DNA of 32,567 nt, taken from Spirosoma fluviale (lineage in GTDB: Bacteria > Bacteroidota > Bacteroidia > Cytophagales > Spirosomataceae). Position 1 is the first letter of the stretch. The number at the start of each line of letters is the position of its first letter. Under the pieces are notes generated by a model that saw only the letters and a program-made list of their open reading frames with translations, was not told the origin of the DNA and made no database searches. Both the position numbers and the translations under genes were made by a program. The stretch covers positions 1 to 32,567 of the forward strand of contig CAMDRO010000026.1 of NCBI GenBank assembly GCA_945906795.1, read 5' to 3'. This document shows positions 17,169 through 26,517 of the stretch, in pieces.

Positions 17169-17555
17169 ATGAAAATTAATTTACGAACCTTCTTTTTTAG
17201 CCTTTTGTTTTTTGCAAGCTTGCTGGCAGGGAGTTCCGCTATGGCGCAGGTCCAAGGTAGGAATGGTTCTGAAAATTATTTGTTTGTAAACGATCGCGTT
17301 TGGGTTTCTCATGTATATCCAAATCCAGCCCTAGATTTTGTGGACATCGACTTTCAAATTGCTTCGTCCGTACGTGAGGTTACATTGACCTTTTACAATG
17401 TCTTAGGCCAAGAAGTTAAAGAGGTGGTTTTGGAAAAAGACCAAAAAAATACCCATATTTCATTGCGTGAATTTAATAGCGGGATGTATATGTATCAGTT
17501 GAGCATCGACGGTCGTTCGGTAGCTACTAAGAAATTGATTGTTAGGAAACAGTAA
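17169..17555 (+). CDS. Small secreted protein that is mainly a type IX sorting domain
   Basis: A 128-residue protein with a signal peptide (about 1-27, ending SSAMAQ), a spacer of about 20 residues and then one type A sorting domain. The domain has the hallmark VYPNPALDFVDI at about 52-63, TFYNVLGQEV at about 78-87, LREFNSGMYMYQLSIDGR near 99-116 and the C-terminal KKLIVRKQ. Normally this domain follows a large passenger that it directs through the type IX system; here there is no passenger. It may be a small surface protein, a regulator such as a PorA-like signal, or a remnant. Its own promoter box and terminator suggest a monocistronic gene. Confidence 0.82.
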   Translation: MKINLRTFFFSLLFFASLLAGSSAMAQVQGRNGSENYLFVNDRVWVSHVYPNPALDFVDIDFQIASSVREVTLTFYNVLGQEVKEVVLEKDQKNTHISLREFNSGMYMYQLSIDGRSVATKKLIVRKQ

Positions 17556-17563
17556 AATCATTA

Positions 17564-17598
17564 AAAAGGGAAAATAGGTTTTACCTATTTTCCCTTTT
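17564..17598. terminator. Bidirectional terminator between convergent genes
   Basis: AAAAGGGAAAATAGG, a five-base loop, then CCTATTTTCCCTTTT: a perfect fifteen-pair stem with T residues on both strands. It lies between the plus-strand sorting-domain gene and the minus-strand htpG stop and should end both transcripts. Confidence 0.85.
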
Positions 17599-17606
17599 AT
17601 CAATGG

Positions 17607-19424
17607 TTAAAACCCACTCACCGTTCGTTTAATGAAGGCTGTTAAATCAGAGCCGGTCAATAAATTTTGTGAGAGTAAGGCCAAATCTGAAATTTGTTTA
17701 GCTAATGCCTTTTGCTCAACTTCCGATTTTAAATCGGCCAGTTTACTGATCAAAGGGTGATTGGCATTAATGGTGATGTTGAAAGTATTGGGCATCGCAC
17801 CAAACATCCCCATTCCGCCGCCACCGGTTTTCGACATATCACTCATGCGGCGCATAAACTCATTTTGAGTGACAATGGCCGGAAGTTCATCTGGCGACAT
17901 CGCTTCTACAGCCACAATCTTTTGTTTATCCTGCAAAGTATCTTCAAAGACTTTTTTAACCGATTCCTTTTGAGCATCCGTTAAAATAGCCTCTAAGTTG
18001 ATGCCCGTGTCGATCAATTTATCTACCGCATCTGCGTCGACTCTCTTCCACTGCGTTTTTTCGATTTTGGTTTCAATGGTATTGATAAAATGACTATCGA
18101 TCATGTTATCCATTTTCAACACCGAATAGCCTTTTTGGCTCGCCGATTGGATAAAGGCATCCTGCTGCTGTACATCTGTCGTATACAAATAAACCTTATT
18201 TCCATCTTTGTCGGTTTGCGCGGCTTGAACTTCCTCCGCATACTCATCCAGCGTAAAATATTTGCTTGCCGTATTTTGTACCAAACAAAAATCCTTCGCT
18301 TTTTCCATGAATTTCTCATCCGAAATCATGCCATATTTGACAAATAGGCCTATATTGGTAAATTTCTCCTCAAAAGCCGGACGATCAGACTTAAATAATT
18401 CTTGCAATTTATCAGCTACTTTTTTGGTAATGTAGCTGTTGATTTTCTTGACATTTGAGTCGGCCTGTAAGAAACTTCTCGAAACGTTTAATGGAATATC
18501 TGGAGAGTCAATCACCCCATGAAGCAACATTAAAAATTCTGGAACAATATCCTTCACCTCATCCGTAATAAATACTTGTCGGCTATATAAGGAGATCTTC
18601 TCACGCTGCAATTGCATTTCATTTTTAACCTTAGGGAAATATAAAATTCCGGTTAAGTTAAATGGATAATCGACATTTAAATGGATCCAAAACAAGGGTT
18701 TTTCTTGGAATGGATAAAGCTCTTCATAAAATTTCAAATAATCTTCTTCCGTTAAATCTGCCGGTGTTTTAGTCCAAATAGGATTTGGGTTATTGATGAT
18801 TTTCTCGTTAAACTCTATCTCAACAGGCAAGAATTTGCCATATTTTTCAAGGATGGATTTCAATTTAAACTCCTCTAAAAACTCTTCTGAATCTTCCGCG
18901 ATATGTAAAATGATATCAGTTCCCCTCGTTTTCTTTTTTGAGGCAGAAAGTGTGTATTCGGTGGATCCGTCACAAACCCATTTCGCTGCTTCTGACTTAT
19001 CTTGATATGATTTTGAGACAATCTCCACTTCCTTGGCCACCATGAAGGCAGAATAGAATCCTAGCCCAAAATGTCCAATGATTCCTTTGTCATCTCCTTT
19101 GTCTTTGTATTTTTCAACAAATTCCGTCGCTCCTGAAAAAGCAATCTGGTTGATGTATTTTTTTATTTCTTCTGCCGTCATACCGATTCCGTTATCTGAA
19201 ATCGTGATGGTCTTCTTGTCTTTGTCGAAACTTACCTTAACCTTTAGCTCACCTAATTCACCGTTGAATTCACCGATGGAGCTAAGGCGTTTGATTTTTT
19301 GAGTGGCATCTACTGCGTTTGAAACTAGCTCACGAAGGAAAATCTCGTGGTCCGAATAGAGAAATTTTTTGATGATGGGGAAAATATTCTCGGTGTGAAT
19401 GGAGATGTTACCTGTTTCTTTCAT
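17607..19424 (-). CDS. htpG: Molecular chaperone HtpG (bacterial Hsp90)
   Basis: ATP-dependent chaperone, 605 residues. The GHKL ATPase domain shows FLRELVSNAVDA at 29-40 (catalytic Glu32 and Asn36), DNGIGMTAEE at 77-86, GHFGLGFYSAFMVA at 117-130 and RGTDIILHI near 166-174. The middle domain contains LNVSRSFLQ, with the conserved Arg that contacts ATP phosphate. The C-terminal dimerisation domain is present and includes a Gly/Met-rich MSKTGGGGMGMFGAMPNTF stretch near 532-550. The shorter charged linker is usual for this phylum. The gene diverges from the PorP/SprF gene; an AT-rich TAATTTTT at 19438-19445 (minus strand) could be its -7 box. Confidence 0.97.
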   Translation of the reverse strand: MKETGNISIHTENIFPIIKKFLYSDHEIFLRELVSNAVDATQKIKRLSSIGEFNGELGELKVKVSFDKDKKTITISDNGIGMTAEEIKKYINQIAFSGATEFVEKYKDKGDDKGIIGHFGLGFYSAFMVAKEVEIVSKSYQDKSEAAKWVCDGSTEYTLSASKKKTRGTDIILHIAEDSEEFLEEFKLKSILEKYGKFLPVEIEFNEKIINNPNPIWTKTPADLTEEDYLKFYEELYPFQEKPLFWIHLNVDYPFNLTGILYFPKVKNEMQLQREKISLYSRQVFITDEVKDIVPEFLMLLHGVIDSPDIPLNVSRSFLQADSNVKKINSYITKKVADKLQELFKSDRPAFEEKFTNIGLFVKYGMISDEKFMEKAKDFCLVQNTASKYFTLDEYAEEVQAAQTDKDGNKVYLYTTDVQQQDAFIQSASQKGYSVLKMDNMIDSHFINTIETKIEKTQWKRVDADAVDKLIDTGINLEAILTDAQKESVKKVFEDTLQDKQKIVAVEAMSPDELPAIVTQNEFMRRMSDMSKTGGGGMGMFGAMPNTFNITINANHPLISKLADLKSEVEQKALAKQISDLALLSQNLLTGSDLTAFIKRTVSGF

Positions 19425-19449
19425 TTTTTATGCGATTAAAAATTATAAA

Positions 19450-19479
19450 TTTGAGGACTCTTTTATCAATTTACCTTCC
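19450..19479 (+). promoter_or_regulatory. Candidate promoter for the PorP/SprF gene
   Basis: TTTG at 19450-19453 and TACCTTCC at 19472-19479 are 18 bases apart, a near match to the phylum consensus. The leader to the ATG at 19514 would be about 28 bases. It lies downstream of the ATG at 19430, which argues against that upstream start. Confidence 0.45.
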
Positions 19480-19513
19480 AAAAATATTTGGGGTGTCATA
19501 TTGTCAGTTATTT

Positions 19514-20455
19514 ATGTCAAATCGTATACTTGTTTTTTGTTTATGTCTGATGGGTTTTGTGTCTGCAGCCCAGCAGGAAGCGCTCAGAATGGTGTATCCT
19601 TTTATGCCAATGGCCTTAAATCCTGCTGAGGCGGGCGCTAATGGCGTTATTTCAGTGACTGGGATTTATAGGAAGAAGCCCTTGCTTCAACAGTTTGGTA
19701 TGTCAAGCTCGTCCCAACAATATTTTTCGTTTGATAAACCGATCAAAAATAATACATGGGGCATGGGTTTTTTGGCCTATAATACGGATCAGGCGTATGC
19801 TATGCCTTTGGGTGGAATTGCGTCCAATTTAGGTTTAGCGGGTGCTTTGGCAAAAGCCATTTCTTTCGGGCGAGGGCGGGAGATTAGAGTTGGGGCCCAA
19901 TTAGGAATCAATCAGTATCCGGTCATTGGTCGGAGCGGTACGAGTGAATTAACGGGTTCTTATGGTTGGGGTTTTTTACTCAAACAAGATGAGTTTACCT
20001 TGGCTTTTAGTCAGCCAGCAGCTCAAATGCAAGAAATGAATTGGAGGGCGTCAAGTCCCATATATATCAAAGGGCAATATATTTTTAAAGCTACATCAGG
20101 CAATGCCTTGAAATCAGGCAGTGTCATTCGATTTATTAAAGGGCTTGATACGCAAATTGACCTATATAGTGTTTTCTGGTGGCAAGAAAGATTGGGTTTT
20201 GGACTTTGGTGGCAAAATACAGGCTCTGAACTTGGCAACCCGGCTTTAATAGGCAGCTTAGAAATACCATTAGGTAAAAATTTTAAGGTGGGTTATGGCT
20301 ATGATTTTTTGGGTGAAAATGTGTCTACGCTACCGGCTGGAATTAGTGGATTAGCGAATACGTCGACTTCCACCACAGCCTCCGGATTTCACCAAATTTT
20401 TCTCCGATATGAGCTCGATACCGGAAATGGAAAACTTGCTGAATTTAGACATTAA
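19514..20455 (+). CDS. PorP/SprF-family type IX secretion membrane protein
   Basis: A 313-residue protein from the ATG at 19514, which gives a clean signal peptide (MSNRILVFCLCLMGFVSAAQ). An in-frame ATG at 19430 would add 28 residues of odd composition and would precede the promoter box. The mature protein opens with YPFMPMALNPAEAGANGVIS, the usual PorP/SprF beginning, followed by YRKKP and a beta-barrel pattern of alternating strands, ending FLRYELDTGN and a short tail. These outer-membrane proteins help deliver or anchor type IX cargo such as SprB-like adhesins. No gliding adhesin lies next to it here, so its partner is unknown. Confidence 0.86.
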   Translation: MSNRILVFCLCLMGFVSAAQQEALRMVYPFMPMALNPAEAGANGVISVTGIYRKKPLLQQFGMSSSSQQYFSFDKPIKNNTWGMGFLAYNTDQAYAMPLGGIASNLGLAGALAKAISFGRGREIRVGAQLGINQYPVIGRSGTSELTGSYGWGFLLKQDEFTLAFSQPAAQMQEMNWRASSPIYIKGQYIFKATSGNALKSGSVIRFIKGLDTQIDLYSVFWWQERLGFGLWWQNTGSELGNPALIGSLEIPLGKNFKVGYGYDFLGENVSTLPAGISGLANTSTSTTASGFHQIFLRYELDTGNGKLAEFRH

Positions 20456-20630
20456 ATAGATTTGGAATATTTTTGATTTTTATAAGATAAAATTGAAATT
20501 ATTGAAGAATAATTTAAACCATTTTAGATTTGCCTTTTTTCAAATCAAATTTGTTTACTCAAATGCAAAATCCATCAATTTTAATGGGAAAATTACATTG
20601 CTTGTAGTAAATTGCGTAAATTTTTAAGAT

Positions 20631-20638
20631 TACCTTTT
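20631..20638 (+). promoter_or_regulatory. Weak candidate -7 box for sucA-sucB-lpd
   Basis: TACCTTTT is one base from TAnnTTTG, with TTG at 20612-20614 sixteen bases ahead, slightly short of the usual spacing. It would give a leader of about 55 bases to the sucA ATG at 20700. The rest of the 244-base gap (20456-20699) is AT-rich with no open frame or strong hairpin. Confidence 0.35.
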
Positions 20639-20699
20639 AGGCCAAAACGATTATAAATATTGAAACTGTTCTTAGGCAGCTTGCCTTAGAAATATACAT

Positions 20700-23450
20700 A
20701 TGGATCCATTTTCCTACGTTGCCAATGCAGATACACAAGTCATTTCAGATTTGTATGATGCATATATTCAAGACCCCAATTCGGTAGATACCACTTGGCG
20801 TGATTTTTTTAAAGGTTTTGATTTTTCTCAGTCCTGGAAAGGGGAGACCTCCCAAAATAGCTTAGGTTCCGGCGCTCAATCAAGCCAATCTACTGATATT
20901 CAGCATGTTCAAAAAGAAATGTCGGTTATTAGTTTGATAAAAGCTTTTCGTTCACGTGGACATTTGTTGGCCCAAACAAACCCAGTACGTGTCCGTAAAG
21001 ACCGTAAGCCTCGCTTAGATTTAAGTGATTATTCACTTTCAGAGGCCGATTTAGATACGGTATTCCAAGCAGGTAGCTTTATGGATTTGGGGCCTACAAG
21101 CCTGAGAAATATTCAGCATGCCTTACATACGATTTATGCGGGTTCTATTGGTTTTGAATACGCTTATATTCGCGATGTCCAACAAAAAGAATGGTTGCGC
21201 AACAAGATTGAAAAGGAGGCAATGAACTTTAAGCCGAGCATAGATGAAAAGAAGTTAATCCTTGAAAAAATTAATGAGGCCGTTGTTTTTGAGAATTTTT
21301 TAGGGACTAAATACTTAGGCCAAAAGCGTTTTGGATTAGAAGGAGGCGAAAGTACCATCGCCGGTTTAGATGCTATTATTAATGTAGCTGCTGATTCGGG
21401 TGTGAAGGAAGCGATGATTGGCATGGCACATCGAGGCAGATTGAATGTATTGGCTAATATCATGCATAAATCGTATGAGTCTATTTTCGATGGCTTTGAA
21501 GGAAATGTACCGGACCAAATTCATGGCGATGGAGACGTAAAATATCATTTAGGCTATTCTAGTAAACATATTTCGCCGAAAGGCAATGAGATTTCCTTAA
21601 AACTGGCTCCCAATCCATCACATTTAGAAGCGGTTAGTCCGCTAGTGGAAGGTTTCTGTCGGGCAAGCGCTGATGCACATTATGATTGTGATTATGACAA
21701 GGTTTTGCCTATAGTCATTCATGGGGATGCTGCGGTTGCAGGCCAAGGAATTGTGTATGAAGTGACTCAAATGGCTAATTTGAAGGGATATTCTACGGGG
21801 GGGACGATCCATTTTGTGATCAATAACCAAGTTGGATTTACGACTGATTTTGAGGATGCACGTTCAGCTATCTATTGCACTGACGTAGCAAAAATTTTGG
21901 ATGCTCCCGTGTTTCATGTGAATGGCGATGATCCGGAAGCAGTCGTTTTTGTGTCAAGAATGGCCGCTGAATTTAGACAAGAATTCAATAAGGATGTATT
22001 TGTAGACATGGTTTGCTACCGTAGAAATGGACATAATGAGTCAGATGAGCCTCGTTTTACGCAGCCTACGCTGTATGCCAACATTACAAACCACCCTAAT
22101 CCAAGGGAGGTTTATACCCAAAAATTAATTAAGTCGGGTGAGATTGAAGCTAAATTAGCGGAGCAAATGGATGCCGAGTTTAAAGCTGAATTGCAGGCTC
22201 GTTTAGATATGGTGAAACAAAAAGTTCGTCCACCGTATATACCGCTTAAGTTAGATAACCGTTGGTCTTTATTGAGATTTTCCAACGAGAAAGATTTTGA
22301 AAGTTCTCCTAAAACATCTATTTCTAATGAGGCGGTTGACTTAGTTGCAAAGGCGATCACGACATTGCCAATGGATTTTGTCGCATTAAAACAAATTGAA
22401 AAAGTGATTGCAGACCGTAAGGGCTATTTTGCCAAAGGCCAGTTGAACTGGGCCACAGCAGAATTACTCGCTTATGGTTCTTTATTATTAGAAGGCAAAC
22501 CAGTCCGATTATCTGGACAGGATGTGCAGAGAGGTACTTTTTCACATAGACATGCCGTATTGCATGAGGCGAATACCAATGAAAATTATGTTTCTCTAAA
22601 CCACATTAAAGAGGGCCAAGAAAAGATTCAAATTTACAACTCTTTATTATCAGAATATGGCGTATTAGGTTTTGAATTTGGCTATGCTTTGGCTAACCCG
22701 GATGCTTTGGTGATTTGGGAGGCGCAGTTTGGTGACTTTGCGAATGGGGCTCAAACGATGATTGACCAATTTGTTAGTTCTCATGAGTCTAAATGGGGCA
22801 CCCAAAATGGCTTAGTGATGTTGTTGCCACATGGATATGAAGGCCAAGGACCGGAGCATTCCAATGCCCGACCAGAACGCTTTTTGCAATTGGCCTCAGA
22901 AAATAATATGATTGTCGCTAATTTAACGACACCGGCTAATATCTTCCATGCCTTGAGAAGGCAGTTGAACTGGGAATTTAGAAAGCCGCTCATTGTGATG
23001 TCGCCTAAATCGATATTTCGTCATCCTAAAGTGATGTCACCTATTGAAGATTTTACGAAAGGGAAATTCCAAGAGGTTATTGGAGATGGATTTGCAGATA
23101 AATCTAAAGTTAAAAGGGTGTTATTGTGCAGTGGAAAAGTCTATTTTGATTTATTGGAACGCCAAGAAAAAGATGCGAGAAAAGATGTAGCCATTGTTCG
23201 AATCGAGCAATTACATCCTTTACCTTTGAAACAAATTGAAGTGGAATTGGCCAAATATACTTCGGCCGACCTATACTTTGTACAAGAAGAACCTGAAAAT
23301 ATGGGCTATTGGTCTTACATGATCAGGGAATTTGGATGGGCTCGTTTTAAGGGATTAATTGCTCGTAAGAAAAGCGCGTCTCCGGCCACAGGATTTTTAA
23401 AGGTGCATGTGGAAGAACAAGCAGCCTTAGTCAATAAAGCATTTGAATAA
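20700..23450 (+). CDS. sucA: 2-oxoglutarate dehydrogenase E1 component
   Basis: Thiamine-diphosphate enzyme that decarboxylates 2-oxoglutarate in the TCA cycle and passes the succinyl group to the lipoyl arm of SucB. The 916-residue protein opens with the E2-binding N-terminal segment (SYVANADTQVISDLYDAYIQ followed by DPNSVDTTWRDFF). Core motifs are GMAHRGRLNVLAN at 241-253, GDAAVAGQG at 342-350, NNQVGF at 375-380 and NGDDPEAV at 408-415 for ThDP/Mg2+ binding. The transketolase-like pyrimidine domain has EAQFGDFANGAQ and GYEGQGPEHSNARPERFLQL. Length fits. SucB follows after 20 bases and lpd after that, so all three subunits are encoded together. Confidence 0.98.
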   Translation: MDPFSYVANADTQVISDLYDAYIQDPNSVDTTWRDFFKGFDFSQSWKGETSQNSLGSGAQSSQSTDIQHVQKEMSVISLIKAFRSRGHLLAQTNPVRVRKDRKPRLDLSDYSLSEADLDTVFQAGSFMDLGPTSLRNIQHALHTIYAGSIGFEYAYIRDVQQKEWLRNKIEKEAMNFKPSIDEKKLILEKINEAVVFENFLGTKYLGQKRFGLEGGESTIAGLDAIINVAADSGVKEAMIGMAHRGRLNVLANIMHKSYESIFDGFEGNVPDQIHGDGDVKYHLGYSSKHISPKGNEISLKLAPNPSHLEAVSPLVEGFCRASADAHYDCDYDKVLPIVIHGDAAVAGQGIVYEVTQMANLKGYSTGGTIHFVINNQVGFTTDFEDARSAIYCTDVAKILDAPVFHVNGDDPEAVVFVSRMAAEFRQEFNKDVFVDMVCYRRNGHNESDEPRFTQPTLYANITNHPNPREVYTQKLIKSGEIEAKLAEQMDAEFKAELQARLDMVKQKVRPPYIPLKLDNRWSLLRFSNEKDFESSPKTSISNEAVDLVAKAITTLPMDFVALKQIEKVIADRKGYFAKGQLNWATAELLAYGSLLLEGKPVRLSGQDVQRGTFSHRHAVLHEANTNENYVSLNHIKEGQEKIQIYNSLLSEYGVLGFEFGYALANPDALVIWEAQFGDFANGAQTMIDQFVSSHESKWGTQNGLVMLLPHGYEGQGPEHSNARPERFLQLASENNMIVANLTTPANIFHALRRQLNWEFRKPLIVMSPKSIFRHPKVMSPIEDFTKGKFQEVIGDGFADKSKVKRVLLCSGKVYFDLLERQEKDARKDVAIVRIEQLHPLPLKQIEVELAKYTSADLYFVQEEPENMGYWSYMIREFGWARFKGLIARKKSASPATGFLKVHVEEQAALVNKAFE

Positions 23451-23470
23451 TTTAAATTAAGCCGAATACC

Positions 23471-25054
23471 ATGGCCATAGAAATGAAAGTGCCCGCTGTG
23501 GGTGAATCGATTACCGAAGTGACCGTAGCCACCTGGAATAAAAAAGAGGGTGATCACGTGAAACTAGATGAGGTTTTATGCGAATTAGAATCGGATAAAG
23601 CGACTTTTGAATTGCCTGCTGAGGCGGAAGGAATATTGCACATTGTGGCTTCCGAGGGGGATGTTTTGCCCATCGGAGCTGTCATATGTTCGATTGAACC
23701 TGCTGCTGGAGCTTCCATTCCCGCGGCTCCGGTCGTAGCTGAAGTGGCTCCCACTGCGCCAGTTATGCAAGCGGATGCAACACCTGCTCCGGTAGCGGTC
23801 GCTGCTGCGCCAGCAAAAAGCGCAACGGTTTTGGAAATTAAGGTGCCGGCAGTTGGGGAGTCGATCACCGAGGTGACTGTGTCTGTTTGGAATAAAAAAT
23901 CTGGGGATGCTGTTAAATTAGATGAAGTAATTTGTGAATTGGAGTCAGATAAGGCCACATTTGAGTTGCCTGCTGAGGCTTCAGGGATTTTGGAGATTAT
24001 GGCCGAATCAGGCTCGGTAGTCGGTATAGGAGGTTTATTAGCTAAAATTACGGTGGGTGCGGTTGCGGCGGCTCCTGCGGCTGCTGCCCCTGCGGCTGTT
24101 GCTCCAGCGGCAACAATTCCGGTCGTAACTGCTGATAGTTTCTATGCTTCGGGACATCCATCCCCAGCGGCGGCTAAAATATTAGATGAAAAAGGAATGT
24201 CGGCAAATGCCGTTTCAGGTTCAGGAGTGGGCGGTCGAATTACCAAAGAAGATGCGCAAAATGCAGTTCCAGGTGCCCCGGTAGCGGCAGCGGCAGTCTT
24301 CGCATCCGCAGCAGTTTCCGCAACAGCGCCTGTTTCTGGTAGTACAAGCGATGCCCGAGGAGTTCGTCGGGAAAAAATGAGTTCTTTACGCAAGACCGTC
24401 GCTCGCCGATTGGTCGCCGTGAAGAACGAAACGGCTATGTTGACAACTTTTAATGAGGTCGACATGAAGCCGGTCATGGATTTGAGGTCGAAGTACAAAG
24501 ATAAATTCAAAGAGAAGCATGGGGTTGGATTAGGATTTATGTCCTTTTTCACGAAAGCGATTTGTGTGGCTTTAAAGGAATTCCCTTCGGTCAATGCTAA
24601 AATTGATGGAGAAGAAATGATCTTCCATGATTATTGTGATATCTCCATCGCCGTTTCGGCTCCTAAAGGATTGGTCGTTCCTGTGATTCGCAGTGCGGAA
24701 CATTTGTCATTGGCCGGAATTGAGTCGGAGGTAGTCCGATTAGCCGTTAAGGCCCGTGATAATAAATTGACATTAGATGAAATGAGCGGAGGAACGTTTA
24801 CCATTACAAATGGTGGCGTTTTTGGTTCGATGTTATCTACGCCGATTATCAATGCACCCCAAGTAGCGATTTTGGGAATGCATAATATTGTGGAGCGTGC
24901 CGTGGTGGTGGATGGCCAAATTGTCATCAGACCCATCATGTACTTAGCCTTGTCTTATGACCATCGAATTATTGATGGCAAGGAATCGGTTAGCTTTTTA
25001 GTTCGGGTGAAGCAATTGCTTGAAGATCCGGCTCGTTTATTATTAGATATTTAA
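23471..25054 (+). CDS. sucB: 2-oxoglutarate dehydrogenase E2 component with two lipoyl domains
   Basis: Dihydrolipoamide succinyltransferase, 527 residues. Lipoyl domain 1 covers about 2-77 with Lys43 in [15 protein letters not shown]; lipoyl domain 2 covers about 121-196 with Lys161 in [15 protein letters not shown]. Ala/Pro-rich linkers follow each. The E3-binding domain is at about 228-266 ([12 protein letters not shown] to GRITKEDAQ). The catalytic domain runs from about 298 with [16 protein letters not shown] and ends with [16 protein letters not shown], with catalytic His498 and Asp502. E. coli SucB has one lipoyl domain; the second here has clearly arisen by duplication of the first. 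Context with sucA and the DHRIIDG motif favour OGDH over pyruvate dehydrogenase. Confidence 0.94.
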   Translation: MAIEMKVPAVGESITEVTVATWNKKEGDHVKLDEVLCELESDKATFELPAEAEGILHIVASEGDVLPIGAVICSIEPAAGASIPAAPVVAEVAPTAPVMQADATPAPVAVAAAPAKSATVLEIKVPAVGESITEVTVSVWNKKSGDAVKLDEVICELESDKATFELPAEASGILEIMAESGSVVGIGGLLAKITVGAVAAAPAAAAPAAVAPAATIPVVTADSFYASGHPSPAAAKILDEKGMSANAVSGSGVGGRITKEDAQNAVPGAPVAAAAVFASAAVSATAPVSGSTSDARGVRREKMSSLRKTVARRLVAVKNETAMLTTFNEVDMKPVMDLRSKYKDKFKEKHGVGLGFMSFFTKAICVALKEFPSVNAKIDGEEMIFHDYCDISIAVSAPKGLVVPVIRSAEHLSLAGIESEVVRLAVKARDNKLTLDEMSGGTFTITNGGVFGSMLSTPIINAPQVAILGMHNIVERAVVVDGQIVIRPIMYLALSYDHRIIDGKESVSFLVRVKQLLEDPARLLLDI

Positions 25055-25060
25055 TCATGA

Positions 25061-25077
25061 AGTGGGTGTTACCCACT
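25061..25077. promoter_or_regulatory. Hairpin in the sucB-lpd gap
   Basis: AGTGGGT, loop GTT, ACCCACT: a perfect seven-pair stem between the sucB stop and the lpd ATG at 25095, followed by CGCTTTAAAA. The T-run is too short for a confident terminator. It may be an mRNA processing or stability element, or partial attenuator, that sets the lpd level apart from sucAB. Confidence 0.45.
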
Positions 25078-25094
25078 CGCTTTAAAATGCCTAT

Positions 25095-26501
25095 ATGCAA
25101 GAATTTGATGTCATTGTAATTGGTTCAGGCCCTGGAGGCTATGTTTCGGCTATTCGTGCGGCCCAATTAGGTTTAAAAACGGCTATTATTGAAAAATATG
25201 CGGCGATGGGGGGGACTTGTTTGAATGTGGGTTGCATCCCTTCAAAAGCCTTATTGGATTCATCTGAGCATTATTATAATGCAGTACATCATTTTGAGGA
25301 GCATGGCATCGACATCGCTAAACCCAAAGTGAATTTAAAGCAAATGATTGCTCGGAAAACGGGTGTCGTGGAGAAAATGAATGTGGGGATTTCCTTTTTA
25401 ATGAAGAAAAATAAGATCAGTACTTTTCATGGTTTAGGTTCTTTTGATTCAGCTAAGACCGTTAAAGTCACCAAAGAAGACGGAAGTTCAGAGATCTTAG
25501 TTGGAAAACATATCATCATTGCCACAGGTTCAAAACCTACGAATTTGCCCTTTATTCCCGTAGATAAAAAACGGATTATTACGTCAACGGAGGCCTTAAA
25601 AATGACCGAAGTTCCCAAACATTTGATCGTTGTTGGCGCTGGGGTGATTGGTGCTGAATTGGGTTCTGTCTATGCGCGTTTGGGCTCAAAAGTGTCTTTT
25701 ATTGAGTTTGCTGACAGCATGATCCCGACCATGGATAAGACGATGGGAAAGGAATTGCAAAAGTCGATTGCCAAATTAGGTGCCGAGTTTTACTTGTCTC
25801 ATAAGGTGATAGGGGCATCGGTCAAAGGATCTGAAGTCACGGTCAAAGCCGAAAATTCGAAGGGTGAGTCGATCGAAATTAAAGGGGATTATTGCCTAGT
25901 TTGTATTGGTCGTAGACCCTATACCGATGGTCTGAATCTAGCTGCGGCAGGTTTAGTGGCGGATGAGCGCGGTCGAATTGCCGTGGATGAGCATTCCTTG
26001 CAAACATCCGTTCCAGGAATTTATGCGATTGGCGATGTGGTCCGAGGGGCTATGTTGGCACATAAAGCAGAGGAAGAAGGCGTTTTTGTAGCAGAAGTTA
26101 TTGCGGGTCAAAAGCCGCATATCAATTATAATCTGATCCCAGGTGTGGTCTATACTTGGCCTGAAGTCGCTTCCGTTGGAAGGACAGAACAGGAATTGGC
26201 CGCTGCCGGAGTTGCCTATAAAGAAGGATCTTTTCCATTTAAGGCTTTAGGTCGCGCAGCTGCGTCGATGGACGTGGATGGTTTGGTGAAAGTGTTAGCT
26301 GATGCCAAAACAGATGAAATTTTAGGAGTTCATATGATTGGAGCCCGTGCGGCTGACATGATTGCCGAAGCGGTAGTCGCCATGGAATTTAGAGCCTCTG
26401 CAGAAGATATTGCTCGCATGTCGCATGCACATCCAACGTATACGGAAGCGATGAAGGAAGCATGCTTAGCGGCAACGGCTAAACGCGCGCTTCACAGTTA
26501 A
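25095..26501 (+). CDS. lpdA: Dihydrolipoyl dehydrogenase (E3)
   Basis: Flavoprotein that reoxidises dihydrolipoamide with NAD+, 468 residues. It has the FAD motif VIGSGPGGYVSAIRAAQLG at 8-26, the redox-active disulfide GGTCLNVGCIPSKALL with Cys42 and Cys47, the NAD motif VVGAGVIGAELGSVYARLG and the second FAD motif AIGDVVRG-MLAHKAEEEG. The C-terminal interface ends HAHPTYTEAMKEAC with the catalytic His446 and Glu451. The length is standard. As the third gene of sucA-sucB-lpd it completes the OGDH complex and may also serve other 2-oxo acid dehydrogenases. Its likely terminator is the first hairpin of the repeat array that begins at 26518. Confidence 0.96.
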   Translation: MQEFDVIVIGSGPGGYVSAIRAAQLGLKTAIIEKYAAMGGTCLNVGCIPSKALLDSSEHYYNAVHHFEEHGIDIAKPKVNLKQMIARKTGVVEKMNVGISFLMKKNKISTFHGLGSFDSAKTVKVTKEDGSSEILVGKHIIIATGSKPTNLPFIPVDKKRIITSTEALKMTEVPKHLIVVGAGVIGAELGSVYARLGSKVSFIEFADSMIPTMDKTMGKELQKSIAKLGAEFYLSHKVIGASVKGSEVTVKAENSKGESIEIKGDYCLVCIGRRPYTDGLNLAAAGLVADERGRIAVDEHSLQTSVPGIYAIGDVVRGAMLAHKAEEEGVFVAEVIAGQKPHINYNLIPGVVYTWPEVASVGRTEQELAAAGVAYKEGSFPFKALGRAAASMDVDGLVKVLADAKTDEILGVHMIGARAADMIAEAVVAMEFRASAEDIARMSHAHPTYTEAMKEACLAATAKRALHS

Positions 26502-26517
26502 TTATTGGAATATTTCT

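Noticed and set aside
19430-19513. Upstream ATG for the PorP/SprF gene
   Set aside because: The ATG at 19514 gives a standard signal peptide, and a promoter-like pair of boxes lies between the two ATGs.
23554-23958. Long minus-strand frame opposite the sucB lipoyl region
   Set aside because: It is an antisense shadow of an Ala/Glu-rich GC-richer gene; composition is low-complexity Thr/Ser/Ala with no recognisable domain.
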